A stretch of 64,000 nucleotides of DNA from Firm-04 sp964463355 (GTDB lineage Bacteria; Bacillota; Clostridia; Oscillospirales; Ruminococcaceae): positions 3,978 through 67,977 of the forward strand of contig CAYXBP010000010.1 in the NCBI GenBank assembly GCA_964463355.1, written 5' to 3'. The position numbers were made by a program, and so were the translations under genes. The notes beneath the pieces are model-generated. The model did not search any database. It saw only the letters and a list, made by a program, of their open reading frames with translations, and was not told the origin of the DNA. How positions within the stretch are numbered: the first letter of the stretch is position 1; every line of letters begins with the position of its first letter. Shown in pieces: positions 27,707-36,337 of the stretch.

Positions 27707-28399
27707 TTAGATTCCTCGCAACGCAGCGCGAGGGATATTGTTTTGCACGATTTCGAGATATTGATGCATCTGCGATGGTGTACACGCATGAAGCCCAGAA
27801 CAAATCAACGCGCCAGAATCGCGAAACTGTTGCAGATAATACGCTTCTGCGCCTTGCAACCATTTGCCGATCACAGAAAACGATTCTGCATCGTGATACT
27901 CCTGCACCACTGTAGTGCGGAATTCATAGGATATTTTGCCACGCATCAGATAACGCACACTTTCGTTGATGGCTTCTACTGACACCTGTTCGGTGCCTGC
28001 TGTAGAAGCATACAAAGCTGGTGCATTCTTGATATCCATGGCAACCATATCAACCAGACCGCTTTCACACATGGCGATCAACTGCTCCGGCATCGAGCCG
28101 TTGGTATCCAATTTCACAGCATAGCCCAACGCTCTGATCGGACGAATGAAGTCCTTGAGATCCTTTTGGAGCAACGGTTCACCCCCTGTGATGCACACGC
28201 CATCCAGCAGCCCTTTCCGCTTGCGCAGATACGCATAGACCGTTTCCGCATCCAGTGGGGTGCCACAGTTTGGATCCGTCACCAGCGTTGCATTGTGACA
28301 AAAGGGGCAACGGAAATTGCAGCCATATGTAAAAACCGTACAAGCTGTCTTTCCCGGATAATCCAGCAAGGTCAAATTCTGCATCCCTGCTAAAATCAT
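27707..28399 (-). CDS. nrdG: anaerobic ribonucleotide reductase activating enzyme (radical SAM)
   Basis: ATG 28399 follows GAGGGGGAGAG; 230 residues. The radical-SAM cluster motif is YGCNFRCPFCHN (CxxxCxxC), with GGEPLLQKDL for SAM binding. It generates the glycyl radical on NrdD using SAM and a [4Fe-4S] cluster. It is the first gene of the operon, 25 bp ahead of nrdD. Confidence 0.93.
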   Translation of the reverse strand: MILAGMQNLTLLDYPGKTACTVFTYGCNFRCPFCHNATLVTDPNCGTPLDAETVYAYLRKRKGLLDGVCITGGEPLLQKDLKDFIRPIRALGYAVKLDTNGSMPEQLIAMCESGLVDMVAMDIKNAPALYASTAGTEQVSVEAINESVRYLMRGKISYEFRTTVVQEYHDAESFSVIGKWLQGAEAYYLQQFRDSGALICSGLHACTPSQMHQYLEIVQNNIPRAALRGI

Positions 28400-28491
28400 C
28401 TTTTCTCTCCCCCTCTCATTGGCACATATGGTTCTGATGCCTTGCCGTTGAATGTATTTCCGTGATTTTCGCCGAATTGAATGCGCAATAA

Positions 28492-28539
28492 ACACAACAT
28501 ATAGTGTTTGACGTGTTCATATGCCACAATATTTGCGGT
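28492..28539 (-). promoter_or_regulatory. tandem NrdR-box-like operators of the nrdG-nrdD-trxB operon
   Basis: ACACAACATATAGTGT (28492-28507) fits the NrdR box pattern closely. A weaker second copy, CCACAATATTTGCGGT (28524-28539), starts exactly 32 bp away, about three helical turns, the spacing expected for paired NrdR boxes. Both lie just downstream of the -10 box, so binding should repress. Confidence 0.7.
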
Positions 28540-28546
28540 ATGTACT

Positions 28547-28575
28547 ATTTTATCAGGTTTGGCAGGCTTTGTCAA
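28547..28575 (-). promoter_or_regulatory. promoter of nrdG-nrdD-trxB
   Basis: On the minus strand, TTGACA (28575-28570), a 17-bp spacer and TAAAAT (28552-28547). The leader to nrdG is about 140 nt. Confidence 0.8.
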
Positions 28576-28615
28576 TACCGTTTGCGGCACATTTCAAAAA
28601 ATTTTTGATATAACA

Positions 28616-28649
28616 AGCAACTCCCTGCACCGAAGCACAGGGAGCTGCT
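28616..28649 (-). terminator. terminator-like hairpin after the dockerin metalloprotease gene
   Basis: A 12-bp stem AGCAACTCCCTG / CAGGGAGCTGCT (one wobble), 14 bp beyond the stop codon on the minus strand. The U tract is poor. Confidence 0.6.
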
Positions 28650-28662
28650 ACGCAAAATAAGA

Positions 28663-30390
28663 TTATTCGTTGTCCAGACCAGCCAGAATACGTAGAATCG
28701 CCACGGCATCTTCGCTGGTGTTTTGACCATTGAGATCTACATCACCATTGCGCAGACCCTGATCGCTGATCTCAACGTCACCGTCCTCGGCAAGAAAGCG
28801 GTTGAGCAAAATCACGTCATTAATCTTTACATTGCCGTCACAATTCACATCGCCGATAAGCGTATCTACAGGAGGATCGGCTTCAGAATCAGTAGTGGTA
28901 ATAGTAGTTGTTGTTGTGGTGGTAGATGTTGTGGTAGCTGCATCAGATGTAGTTGATGTCGTGATCGCGGAGGGCACACCATAGGCGCGGAATTGGAGCG
29001 TGCTGGGATCTTGGGCAACCATATCATTGGCATCGTTGCTCCACTGTGCGTAATAGTATACCTGAATCTGCAACTGCGTTGTTACATCCTCCGCAGGAAT
29101 TGTAATGATTACCGTTTCCACACCATCATCGCTAAGGCTGTTTTCAAACTGGTACTCGCCCGTAACCCATGCGCCATCGACAGAATCCCAATAGCCATAG
29201 CCGCCACTCAGAGCTGCCCAAGGCAAACCTGTTGCTTCCAATGTAATTGTTGCAGCACCATTGGTATCCGCCAGCCAGTACTGATTGTTGCTGTCATAAT
29301 GAACCGGAAGAGATACAACATCACCGATGGGCGGATCTACTGTGGTAGTAGTTGTTGTAGTTGTTGTTGTGGATACAGAAGTAGAAGAGGTCTGTGTACC
29401 AACGATGGAATCTGGGCCAACAGCATTTGCAAGATCGATTCTGCCATTTTCCGTCAACAGCTTTGACCACATATAGCGCAGCATCCAACCGTCAAAATCG
29501 GTAATTACGGAGGAAGAGCCTGCCATCATGATAGAGGTACCGTTGCCAGGGAAACCTCCAGGTGGAAATCCATCGGATGCGCCCTCGCCGCCGTAGAAAT
29601 CCGTGATGCCGAAGCCGTGCCCCAGTTCATGAATCTGAACATGCTTGGAACTGGTTCCTTCCGCCATGCCAATATAATAATTATCGGAAAGACGCTGCCC
29701 CCAGTCACCGCCACACCCGCCATAATCCGGGAAGCCTTGGGTTGCCCAGAGATACTGGTCGAAACGTTTATCAAGCCCACCAGGATACTCGTAACTCTCA
29801 TCAAAGAAATGGTCAAAACGAGAAAGCTCACTTGGACCACTTGCCATTGTTGTGGGAATCTCCTGGCTTTCACCAGATTGGATGACATATGTTTCTGCGT
29901 TGGTATATACGATTTCATCGGATTGCAGATCCAGCAGCAGTGACGGATCGGTCACCGCCCAACCTACAATACGGACATCAACATGCTGATAGGGCCAGCT
30001 GTCATAATCTACAAGGTAATCTGTCCATGCATTCACGCACTCCTCAAGGGCAATCTCCAGATTCTGACGTTGCTGGAGCGTAATCGTTTTGGTAGAGTGC
30101 CAGCGCACGATGTAATTCAATGTTCCCTGACCGTCAATGATCTGGTCGAACATCCCGTTGTAACGCTTGGACTGGTTGTTGTAGCCAGAACCTGTGGCAT
30201 TTTCCGCGCAGATACGGTTTTCCCAGATCCAATCGGCTGCATACTGGTACTCCGACGGCATATCACTGATGGACAACGCCGACGCAGTGAGATTGACACT
30301 GTTGCTATGCTGCGGCTGCGGTGCTGCAAGTGCCATCACGGCTGTCAATGCTGACAGCGAAACGCCAAAAGCTTTGCGTGCTGATTTCAT
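28663..30390 (-). CDS. secreted zinc metalloprotease with carbohydrate-binding-like domain and type I dockerin
   Basis: 575 residues with a signal peptide (MKSARKAFGVSLSALTAVMA). The catalytic domain (about 40-330) contains the zinc site HELGHGFGITD (HExxH). A poly-Thr linker follows, then a beta-rich domain (about 355-475; VSLPVHYDSNNQYWLADTN, ...QIQVYYYAQW) that resembles a carbohydrate-binding module, a second poly-Thr linker, and a C-terminal dockerin (GDVNCDGNVKINDVILLNRF and GDVDLNGQNTSEDAV). It should be displayed on a cohesin scaffold. The substrate is unknown. Confidence 0.85.
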   Translation of the reverse strand: MKSARKAFGVSLSALTAVMALAAPQPQHSNSVNLTASALSISDMPSEYQYAADWIWENRICAENATGSGYNNQSKRYNGMFDQIIDGQGTLNYIVRWHSTKTITLQQRQNLEIALEECVNAWTDYLVDYDSWPYQHVDVRIVGWAVTDPSLLLDLQSDEIVYTNAETYVIQSGESQEIPTTMASGPSELSRFDHFFDESYEYPGGLDKRFDQYLWATQGFPDYGGCGGDWGQRLSDNYYIGMAEGTSSKHVQIHELGHGFGITDFYGGEGASDGFPPGGFPGNGTSIMMAGSSSVITDFDGWMLRYMWSKLLTENGRIDLANAVGPDSIVGTQTSSTSVSTTTTTTTTTTVDPPIGDVVSLPVHYDSNNQYWLADTNGAATITLEATGLPWAALSGGYGYWDSVDGAWVTGEYQFENSLSDDGVETVIITIPAEDVTTQLQIQVYYYAQWSNDANDMVAQDPSTLQFRAYGVPSAITTSTTSDAATTTSTTTTTTTITTTDSEADPPVDTLIGDVNCDGNVKINDVILLNRFLAEDGDVEISDQGLRNGDVDLNGQNTSEDAVAILRILAGLDNE

Positions 30391-30437
30391 GGTAATCCTC
30401 CCTTTGATTTGCTCTCTTAAACGGAGCCTTTGTGTAT

Positions 30438-30466
30438 ATTCTAGCAGGAATTCTACAAAACGTCAA
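30438..30466 (-). promoter_or_regulatory. promoter of the dockerin metalloprotease gene
   Basis: Minus strand TTGACG (30466-30461), a 17-bp spacer and TAGAAT (30443-30438). Confidence 0.7.
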
Positions 30467-30507
30467 TGATAAAAAGTAATATAAAGTTTGCGTTTTGTAC
30501 TCTCTGT

Positions 30508-32700
30508 TCAGACTGACTGCATCATACGGCGAAACTGGTCAGGGGAAAAACCAGTACATTGCTTGAATCGCCGTAGAAATGAGGTAACATTTTCATAGGC
30601 GCACTGTTCAGCGATCTCTGCAATGGAAGCGTTGGTTGTACGCAGCAATCGTTTGGCGCAAAGCATTTTGCTATCCGTCACATCCTGCTTGCAGCTGACA
30701 CCAAAAAATTTATGGTATATGGTCTGAAAATAGGTGCGACTGAGATAGACTTCATTACACATTTCGTCGATATTCCAACGTCGTTCGGGGGCGGCATAAA
30801 TCGCCTTGCGCAGAAGCAGCAGTTCCATATAATGCGGCAGGGAACTCAATTTGCGTACTTCTTCCTGCCTATGATCACACTGTGCCATTACATCGTTGAA
30901 CATTGCCTGAAGATTCGTTTCGGCAGTACATGGAATCATTTGCTTGCCTATGGAAAGCGAAACGGCATAGGGCAAACCATTCATCTGATTATACTCACGC
31001 ACTTGCAAATCCAATTGCTTGTGCCACTCGTTGCAGTCCTGCTGCGTATCCCGCATACCGACCACCAAAAATCTGCCGCCATCCAGACGAAAACAAGTCT
31101 GATTCATGGTACAGATGCTGCTAAGCAGCTTTGCAATGTTAAGAATCAGAGCATCGCCCTCTGCGTAGCCATACTGGTTATTGATATATGTAAGATAGTC
31201 AATATCAAGGGCTGTCAGCATCAAATATGTATGTGTCTGCGATGCCTGAATCGCACATTGTTGCAGGATTTGCGGAATCGCCTGACTATCAAACAAACCA
31301 GTAAATGGGTCACGCACCGCTGAAAAAGACAACCGACTGGAAACACGCATTAAATGATTGCGCACACGGATAAATTCCAAGCCATTGCATATGCATTCAT
31401 TCCAGGATGCCATTACCTGGTTATATTGCTCCGGATGGTCGTCCATACGCATAACGGCATAGCCGTAGCATCTTGCATTAAAGTGCAGCGGCAGAATGAA
31501 ATCCACGGTGGCAGCATCATTCTGCATGGAAGGCGGCAACAGTTGCGACAACGGAAACACTACGGGAATCCCTGGTGCATCACTGACTTGCATCATTTCA
31601 GAATATCCCTCAGTACGATACGCATTGCCATTTTTCATTTCATCCCAGTCCATACACAGGCATAGGGCATAACGAGTTACATTACTCAGCACATAGGATT
31701 TTTCTGTAAGCGTTTGCTGAAACTGCATGAGATTTTCGGCACACTCCAATGAAACCATGACATTGGCGTTGGAAAAAGCCGTCATACTATCATCGACGGA
31801 TTTTTTTCGGCGAAATACCATCATCGGAAATGCCATATCCAGTTCGGAGCAGCCGCAGGTGGTGCCACATTCCATGGAACCAATATCTGTTGTGATATCC
31901 CACGGGGTATACTGTATATTTCGGATTCGTGCCAACAGGCAAATCACCGCTTCCACACCCGCCTGATGCAATGGCAGAGAAACACTTGCAATTTTGGGGA
32001 TATGATACGCTGCTTGCAACGATGCACCAAAACCGGCAATGGCAATATCCTGCGGGATTTGCATACCCCCTGCTGCCATGGTATCACAGAACGCAATTGC
32101 CATGGCATCATGAGAAAACAACATGGCACGCGGTCTATGTACTTCGCCGCAGAGCATTTGCTCACCTAAGGCACGTATTTCTGCATCAGTACCCTTGCTT
32201 TCAAAACAGGTCACAGTACAATCTGCATTTTCGATCATCAAGCGGCGAAACCGTTCCGATTCTTCGGGGCGTGTGGTATCAATCATCACACCGAGATCCG
32301 TGTAGCCGTGATCTACGGTCATGTGTTGGAGCAACATTTGAATCTGCGCATCGGTATCCGTAGCAATACACGCATAATCGTCTATAACCCTACCAACGGT
32401 GATGCAAGGCACATGACATTTTTCTTGCAAAATCTGACGCAACATTGGCGTAATGGGAGAATCCGTTCGACGAGATGGGATATACATGACTGCATCCACT
32501 GTATCAAAGGGTATGGCACAGTAGATATTGCACTCGCCCTGAAAATGTTCGACATACTTGGGGTCGGGGTTATTCGGTGCAACAACCAACAGTGCGATTC
32601 CCTCCTGCTTCGCCTGCGCAAACACACCGTGCAGCACGCCCCATGTGAAGTCATCAAACAGCTCTTCGGCAATCACCACGATTTTTTGTGCTTTTTTCAT
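30508..32700 (-). CDS. transcription regulator: LacI-type sensor, degenerate GGDEF, AraC DNA-binding domain (paralogue)
   Basis: Start set at ATG 32700 (MKKAQKIVVIAEELFDDFTW), 730 residues. An in-frame ATG at 32730 is excluded because it would lie only two bases behind the -10 box. Layout mirrors the 15500-17719 gene: sensor without LacI helix-turn-helix (RAMLFSHDAMAIAFCDT, IAIAGFGASL), linker, GGDEF-like fold (DPFTGLFDSQAIPQI, NQYGYAEGDALIL) with signature RLDGGRFLVVG lacking the catalytic acids, then an AraC domain (ASIAEIAEQCAYENVTSFLRR). It is the last chromosomal gene before the mobile element; the adjacent dockerin gene is a possible but unproven target. Confidence 0.85.
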   Translation of the reverse strand: MKKAQKIVVIAEELFDDFTWGVLHGVFAQAKQEGIALLVVAPNNPDPKYVEHFQGECNIYCAIPFDTVDAVMYIPSRRTDSPITPMLRQILQEKCHVPCITVGRVIDDYACIATDTDAQIQMLLQHMTVDHGYTDLGVMIDTTRPEESERFRRLMIENADCTVTCFESKGTDAEIRALGEQMLCGEVHRPRAMLFSHDAMAIAFCDTMAAGGMQIPQDIAIAGFGASLQAAYHIPKIASVSLPLHQAGVEAVICLLARIRNIQYTPWDITTDIGSMECGTTCGCSELDMAFPMMVFRRKKSVDDSMTAFSNANVMVSLECAENLMQFQQTLTEKSYVLSNVTRYALCLCMDWDEMKNGNAYRTEGYSEMMQVSDAPGIPVVFPLSQLLPPSMQNDAATVDFILPLHFNARCYGYAVMRMDDHPEQYNQVMASWNECICNGLEFIRVRNHLMRVSSRLSFSAVRDPFTGLFDSQAIPQILQQCAIQASQTHTYLMLTALDIDYLTYINNQYGYAEGDALILNIAKLLSSICTMNQTCFRLDGGRFLVVGMRDTQQDCNEWHKQLDLQVREYNQMNGLPYAVSLSIGKQMIPCTAETNLQAMFNDVMAQCDHRQEEVRKLSSLPHYMELLLLRKAIYAAPERRWNIDEMCNEVYLSRTYFQTIYHKFFGVSCKQDVTDSKMLCAKRLLRTTNASIAEIAEQCAYENVTSFLRRFKQCTGFSPDQFRRMMQSV

Positions 32701-32732
32701 TTTCCAGGATACCCCCTTCTTATCTTTCATTT

Positions 32733-32761
32733 ATTATACCACATCTTCCTTTGCTTTTCAA
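32733..32761 (-). promoter_or_regulatory. promoter of the second LacI-like/AraC regulator gene
   Basis: Minus strand TTGAAA (32761-32756), a 17-bp spacer and TATAAT (32738-32733). Confidence 0.8.
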
Positions 32762-32796
32762 GTTGGGAGACTATATAACAATAGACTTTCGGCACA

Positions 32797-32852
32797 CAGC
32801 ACCTTTTGTGAGCTTCCGTCATGCACGGGAGCTGACAGAAGGTGCTGTTTTT
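32797..32852 (+). terminator. terminator/attenuator in the leader region before parA
   Basis: Stem CAGCACCTT (32797-32805) / AAGGTGCTG (32839-32847) enclosing an inner hairpin, followed by T5. It lies at the left end of the element. Two more hairpins follow before parA: GGGAACGGT/ACCGTTCCC (32915-32941) and CCCGAT/ATCGGG (32976-32990). There is no gene in 32701-33007. Confidence 0.65.
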
Positions 32853-33007
32853 GTTCTATGGTTATCCTTCCCTTCAGGGATTGATGCCGCACGGACTGCG
32901 GATCGATACGCAGAGGGAACGGTAATGCCTTCACCGTTCCCCTTTCCGTGCTATATATGAAGAAGGCAAATACAGCCCGATCACATCGGGAGAAAGAAGG
33001 CAGGAAT

Positions 33008-33661
33008 ATGATTTTCGCATTCTACAACAATAAGGGCGGCGTGGGGAAAACCACCACTGCGATCAATGCAGCGTATACCTTTGCAAAGCAAGGGCGCAGC
33101 GTTCTGGTCGCTGACTGTGACCGTCAACAGAACGCCGCACGCTTTCTTTGTGATTCTCTCCCTTCGGACGGAATGGAACTGAACAGTCGGTATGACCGCA
33201 TCTCGGTTCTCTCCTGCATCGGAGAAAACGCCGAGTGGCAGACCAAGCTCAGAGGGGCAGCATTGCATTTTGATATCGTTCTGCTCGATATGCCGCCTGC
33301 ATTGACAGAGCAAACGAACGAACTGCTTGCGATCGCAGACAGCGTGATCGTACCGATCGAGCTTGGGAGCTTCGCAATTCAGGGCATCACGGCGGTGACC
33401 TCTGCCGTCAATCGCTGCAACACGACTTTTCTTGGCTGCCTTGTCACGCGGTTTGACCGCAAGAACAGTGCAGATGTGGAAATGCTCGATGTGTTGCAGC
33501 ATCAGCTCGGCAGCAAGTTGTTCGATACGGTCATTCCGCAAAGCAAGATCATTCGCAACAGCATCAGTTTTCGGATGACCGCAGCGGAATACATGGGCTG
33601 GCTTCAGCCTGCAAAGACATATGATGCGCTGACAGCAGAAATGCTGCGCAAGGCAATGTAA
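33008..33661 (+). CDS. parA: ParA-family partition ATPase
   Basis: ATG 33008 (MIFAFYNNKGGVGKTTTAIN), 217 residues, RBS GAAGGCAGGA. It shows the deviant Walker A NKGGVGKTT, Walker A' VADCDRQQNAA and Walker B FDIVLLDMPP. It is the first gene of the element and precedes a ParB relative two genes later. ParA proteins in such elements help keep the excised circle or position it for transfer. Confidence 0.88.
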   Translation: MIFAFYNNKGGVGKTTTAINAAYTFAKQGRSVLVADCDRQQNAARFLCDSLPSDGMELNSRYDRISVLSCIGENAEWQTKLRGAALHFDIVLLDMPPALTEQTNELLAIADSVIVPIELGSFAIQGITAVTSAVNRCNTTFLGCLVTRFDRKNSADVEMLDVLQHQLGSKLFDTVIPQSKIIRNSISFRMTAAEYMGWLQPAKTYDALTAEMLRKAM

Positions 33662-33675
33662 AGGAGGGCTTCACG

Positions 33676-34098
33676 ATGCAAAATCTGATCTTCTACAGTG
33701 ATCGGCACAAAAAGGATTTTCTTCTTTTGCTCGGAAAAATGAGATCGACCGATCCGTACCACATGGCAGTCGCCTATCTTCTCGCCCTCGATACAGTTCT
33801 GAGGGATCATACCGAAGCCGTTTTTGATTTTCAAGAGGATGTAATCAGAATTGAGGGGTTGAGCGAGGGCTTTCAAACAGGCACAAGTGCTAAAACTACT
33901 CGGTTAGCGTTTAATCTCTGGAATGGCTGTTACGACGACGGAGAGGAGTATACCGACAAGGAGGGCTATAAAGTGCCTTTACCTTCACAATATTTCACGC
34001 CTGAACAGATTTTCAGCTGTACAGAATATGCTCCGTACTACTGGCAGGCGATACAGCTTCGTTACCCTGAAATACAGTTTACTATGAGGAGGACATGA
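33676..34098 (+). CDS. DUF6075-like protein of unknown function
   Basis: 140 residues, RBS AAAGGAGGG. The N-terminal block LIFYSDRHKKDFLLLLGKM and the later FTPEQIFSCTEYAPYYWQAI resemble the DUF6075 family found in Firmicutes conjugative elements. The match is from memory of the family pattern. Function unknown; it is translated right after parA. Confidence 0.6.
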   Translation: MQNLIFYSDRHKKDFLLLLGKMRSTDPYHMAVAYLLALDTVLRDHTEAVFDFQEDVIRIEGLSEGFQTGTSAKTTRLAFNLWNGCYDDGEEYTDKEGYKVPLPSQYFTPEQIFSCTEYAPYYWQAIQLRYPEIQFTMRRT

Positions 34099-34101
34099 AA
34101 C

Positions 34102-34446
34102 ATGAAAATGATCGTTATTGAAGGTTTATCAAAATCAGAGCAAGCATATCTTCAGATCGCAGAGCGAAAATTTCTTCCCTTGCTGCAAAAGTGTATGGAC
34201 GATCCTGACCCAAAGCTGACGATCGAAAACGGACAGCTTTGCGTGAACGGCGTACCGATTGGAGATTGGACACTGATCTCCAATTACCGATTGGCAGATC
34301 AGGGCATTTCCTTCCAGTATGGCGAAAAGCGTACACGATATCTTTTCTTCGGATCGGAAACAGGGGAAAAGACAAGAATTGTACTGATCCATGAAGCGCA
34401 CCGCGATCAGCTCGGCGTGCGCTGCATCTATCAGGAAAGAGCATGA
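34102..34446 (+). CDS. hypothetical protein
   Basis: 114 residues, soluble, mixed alpha/beta, no recognised motif. It starts at ATG 34102, three bases after the previous stop (RBS AGGAGG in the end of that gene), so it belongs to the parA operon. Confidence 0.65.
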   Translation: MKMIVIEGLSKSEQAYLQIAERKFLPLLQKCMDDPDPKLTIENGQLCVNGVPIGDWTLISNYRLADQGISFQYGEKRTRYLFFGSETGEKTRIVLIHEAHRDQLGVRCIYQERA

Positions 34447-34461
34447 AGGGAGAGAAAGCAG

Positions 34462-35396
34462 ATGCCAAAGAGAAAATTCGATGCCGCATTGACCGCCGAT
34501 ATCAAGACGGTCAGCAGCGACAGCTTCCGTGACCATATCCGAATGCTCCCGATCAACAGCCTGAAAGCATCGGCAGAGAATTTCTATTCACTGTCAGAAC
34601 TGGAATTGCTTGCAGAGGGCATCGTAGGTTTGCCGCCATACAGCTTTTGGCAGAGCAAGGACGGTACGGCTCGCAATTCGTCCCCTGCTATATCGCAGGG
34701 ACGAAATCGGAAGCCGAAACCATGCTCGATCTGATCATGCTGAATGCGACAACACGCAGGATGACCGATGCGGAATACATACAGCAGTATGAGTTTCTGG
34801 AAGAAACGCTGCACGAACTGGAAGCAGCAGGCACACCTGTTTCGGGCAGAATGCGTGACCGCATTGCAGCAGCGCTGAATGTTTCTGCGGCACAGGTCGG
34901 GAAAATCGAAAACATCCTGCACAACGGAATCGACGAAATTCAACAGGCGGTCAAGGACGGCGAAATGTCGATCTCGACCGCTTCGGCAGTTTCTTCTCTT
35001 TCGACGGAAACGCAAAAGCAACTGGTCGATGAAAAGCCTGTTTCCGAGATTCGGAACAAGGATGCGCAAAGCCGAAAGAAGAAACAGGCTGCCGAACTGC
35101 CGCAGCCCGATCTGCCCGATGATCCCGATGATGAAGATGACGAAATCGACGGACAGATCACATTCGTGCCGACTGACGAAACGGACGATCCAGAGGATGT
35201 GCCACAGGCGGCAGCACCGACAGAGAGCATCAGTTTCAATGATGCGCTCTCGGAGCTGACCGATATTGCAGGGCATCTTCGCAGCAGGCTGTTTTCCGCA
35301 CTCTCACTCCAAGACCTGAATCGTGCGATCAATGATACGATCCGCGATCTGGATATCATGAAAGGAAAGATCAACCATGCCGAAACTGACACTTGA
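34462..35396 (+). pseudogene. parB: ParB-family partition protein disrupted by a frameshifting internal deletion
   Basis: The N-terminal piece (from ATG 34462) reads IRMLPINSLKASAENFYSLS then ELELLAEG, the usual ParB start, and then runs off. The ParB box GHRRFAAIQLLAEQGRYG is encoded at 34617-34670 in another frame and continues to 35396 (FVPCYIAG, ANATTR-like LNATTRRMTDAE, KIENILHNG, an acidic C-terminus). The roughly 25-30 residues normally found between LAEG and GHRR are missing. The junction thus removes coding sequence and shifts frame. Either a true inactivating deletion or an assembly error. The distal part could still be made from an internal start (TTG 34647 or ATG near 34720). Confidence 0.75.
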
Positions 35397-35730
35397 AGAA
35401 CGCATCACCAAAACGCAGGATGCGATCAAAAAGGAAGAAGCGATTATCGCGCAAAGCAGGGATAAGCTGAAATCTTTGCAGCAGGAACTGAAAGCCCTTT
35501 GCAAGCAGAGGGATCAGAGCTTCGCGGAGGAAATCATCAGCATCGTATCGGGCGGCGCTGCGCTGACGAACGACCAGCGCGGCGAATTGCTTGCAATGCT
35601 GCGCACACACAAGCTGCAAACTGCGGCGAAAACGGATGCAACCGAAAGCATGCCGATTTCATCCGATTCGCAGAATGCGGCAACTGAAACCATGATACCA
35701 AATTCCGAATTTGGGCAGTATCATGGTTGA
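35377..35730 (+). CDS. coiled-coil protein (DUF4315-like)
   Basis: 117 residues, starting inside the end of the ParB remnant. Residues 1-50 form a heptad-rich helix (TLEERITKTQDAIKKEEAII) as in small coiled-coil proteins next to relaxase genes. The tail is polar. Function unknown. Confidence 0.6.
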   Translation: MPKLTLEERITKTQDAIKKEEAIIAQSRDKLKSLQQELKALCKQRDQSFAEEIISIVSGGAALTNDQRGELLAMLRTHKLQTAAKTDATESMPISSDSQNAATETMIPNSEFGQYHG

Positions 35731-35732
35731 GT

Positions 35733-35905
35733 GCTTTTCTTCCGAAAAGCCAAACTGAGCGCAAGCGAATCTCAAAACGGTTTTCCCAAAACCGTTTTTC
35801 GGGATCTTAGGGGTTCGTCCCCTAACAAGCGATTCTGTACGGCTACTGCCGTACAGAATCTATGCTTGCCACTCCGTGAATTTGGCACACATTCGCGGAG
35901 TGGCA
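35733..35905. other. candidate origin of transfer (oriT): five consecutive inverted repeats
   Basis: The non-coding stretch before mobC holds: GCTTTTC/GAAAAGC (35733-35750); AAAACGGTTTT/AAAACCGTTTT with a 3-nt loop (35774-35798); TTAGGGG/CCCCTAA (35807-35825); GATTCTGTACGG/CCGTACAGAATC (35831-35860); and TGCCACTCCGTGAA/TTCGCGGAGTGGCA with one mismatch (35867-35905). Such arrays next to relaxase genes are typical of oriT. The nick site itself cannot be read from the sequence. Part could also act as mobC leader control. Confidence 0.65.
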
Positions 35906-35935
35906 TACTCTCATTCAAGGAGGTTGATTTCAGAC

Positions 35936-36337
35936 ATGGGCAGCACTGAATATGCAAGGATTGAAATGCGACTGCCGCCGTCAGAAAAAGAAAAAATCGA
36001 AAAATCCGCAGCATCCCTCCGCATGAGCCTGACCGACTATATCCGCGCCTGCTGCCTGCACAAGAAAGTCATGGACACCGCATGGATTCCCGATATCACC
36101 AAGCAGATCATTCGCATCGGGGTGAACATCAACCAGATCGCAACTGTTGCCAATCAGAACGGCAGCGTGACACAGGCGCAGCTCGATCTTACAAACCAAA
36201 ATCTGATCTTGGTACAGAATCAGCTCAAACGCATTGTGGAGAGAATGGAGGAACCTACCGACAGCAGGCTGTACGAATGCCGAGAACTGCTGCGCAAAAT
36301 CGCCGACAAGCTCGATGCAATGGAGATGAACGAATAA
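35936..36337 (+). CDS. mobC: MobC-like relaxosome accessory protein
   Basis: ATG 35936 follows AAGGAGG; 133 residues. An N-terminal ribbon-helix-helix-like segment (IEMRLPPSEKEKIEKSA, MSLTDYIRACCL) precedes the family block IIRIGVNINQIATVANQNG. It helps the relaxase load at oriT. Its stop codon overlaps the relaxase start (TAATG). Confidence 0.85.
   Translation: MGSTEYARIEMRLPPSEKEKIEKSAASLRMSLTDYIRACCLHKKVMDTAWIPDITKQIIRIGVNINQIATVANQNGSVTQAQLDLTNQNLILVQNQLKRIVERMEEPTDSRLYECRELLRKIADKLDAMEMNE

Noticed and set aside
32701..32730. Upstream ATG 32730 for the second LacI-like/AraC regulator
   Set aside because: It lies two bases after the -10 box, so the transcript would start downstream of it.
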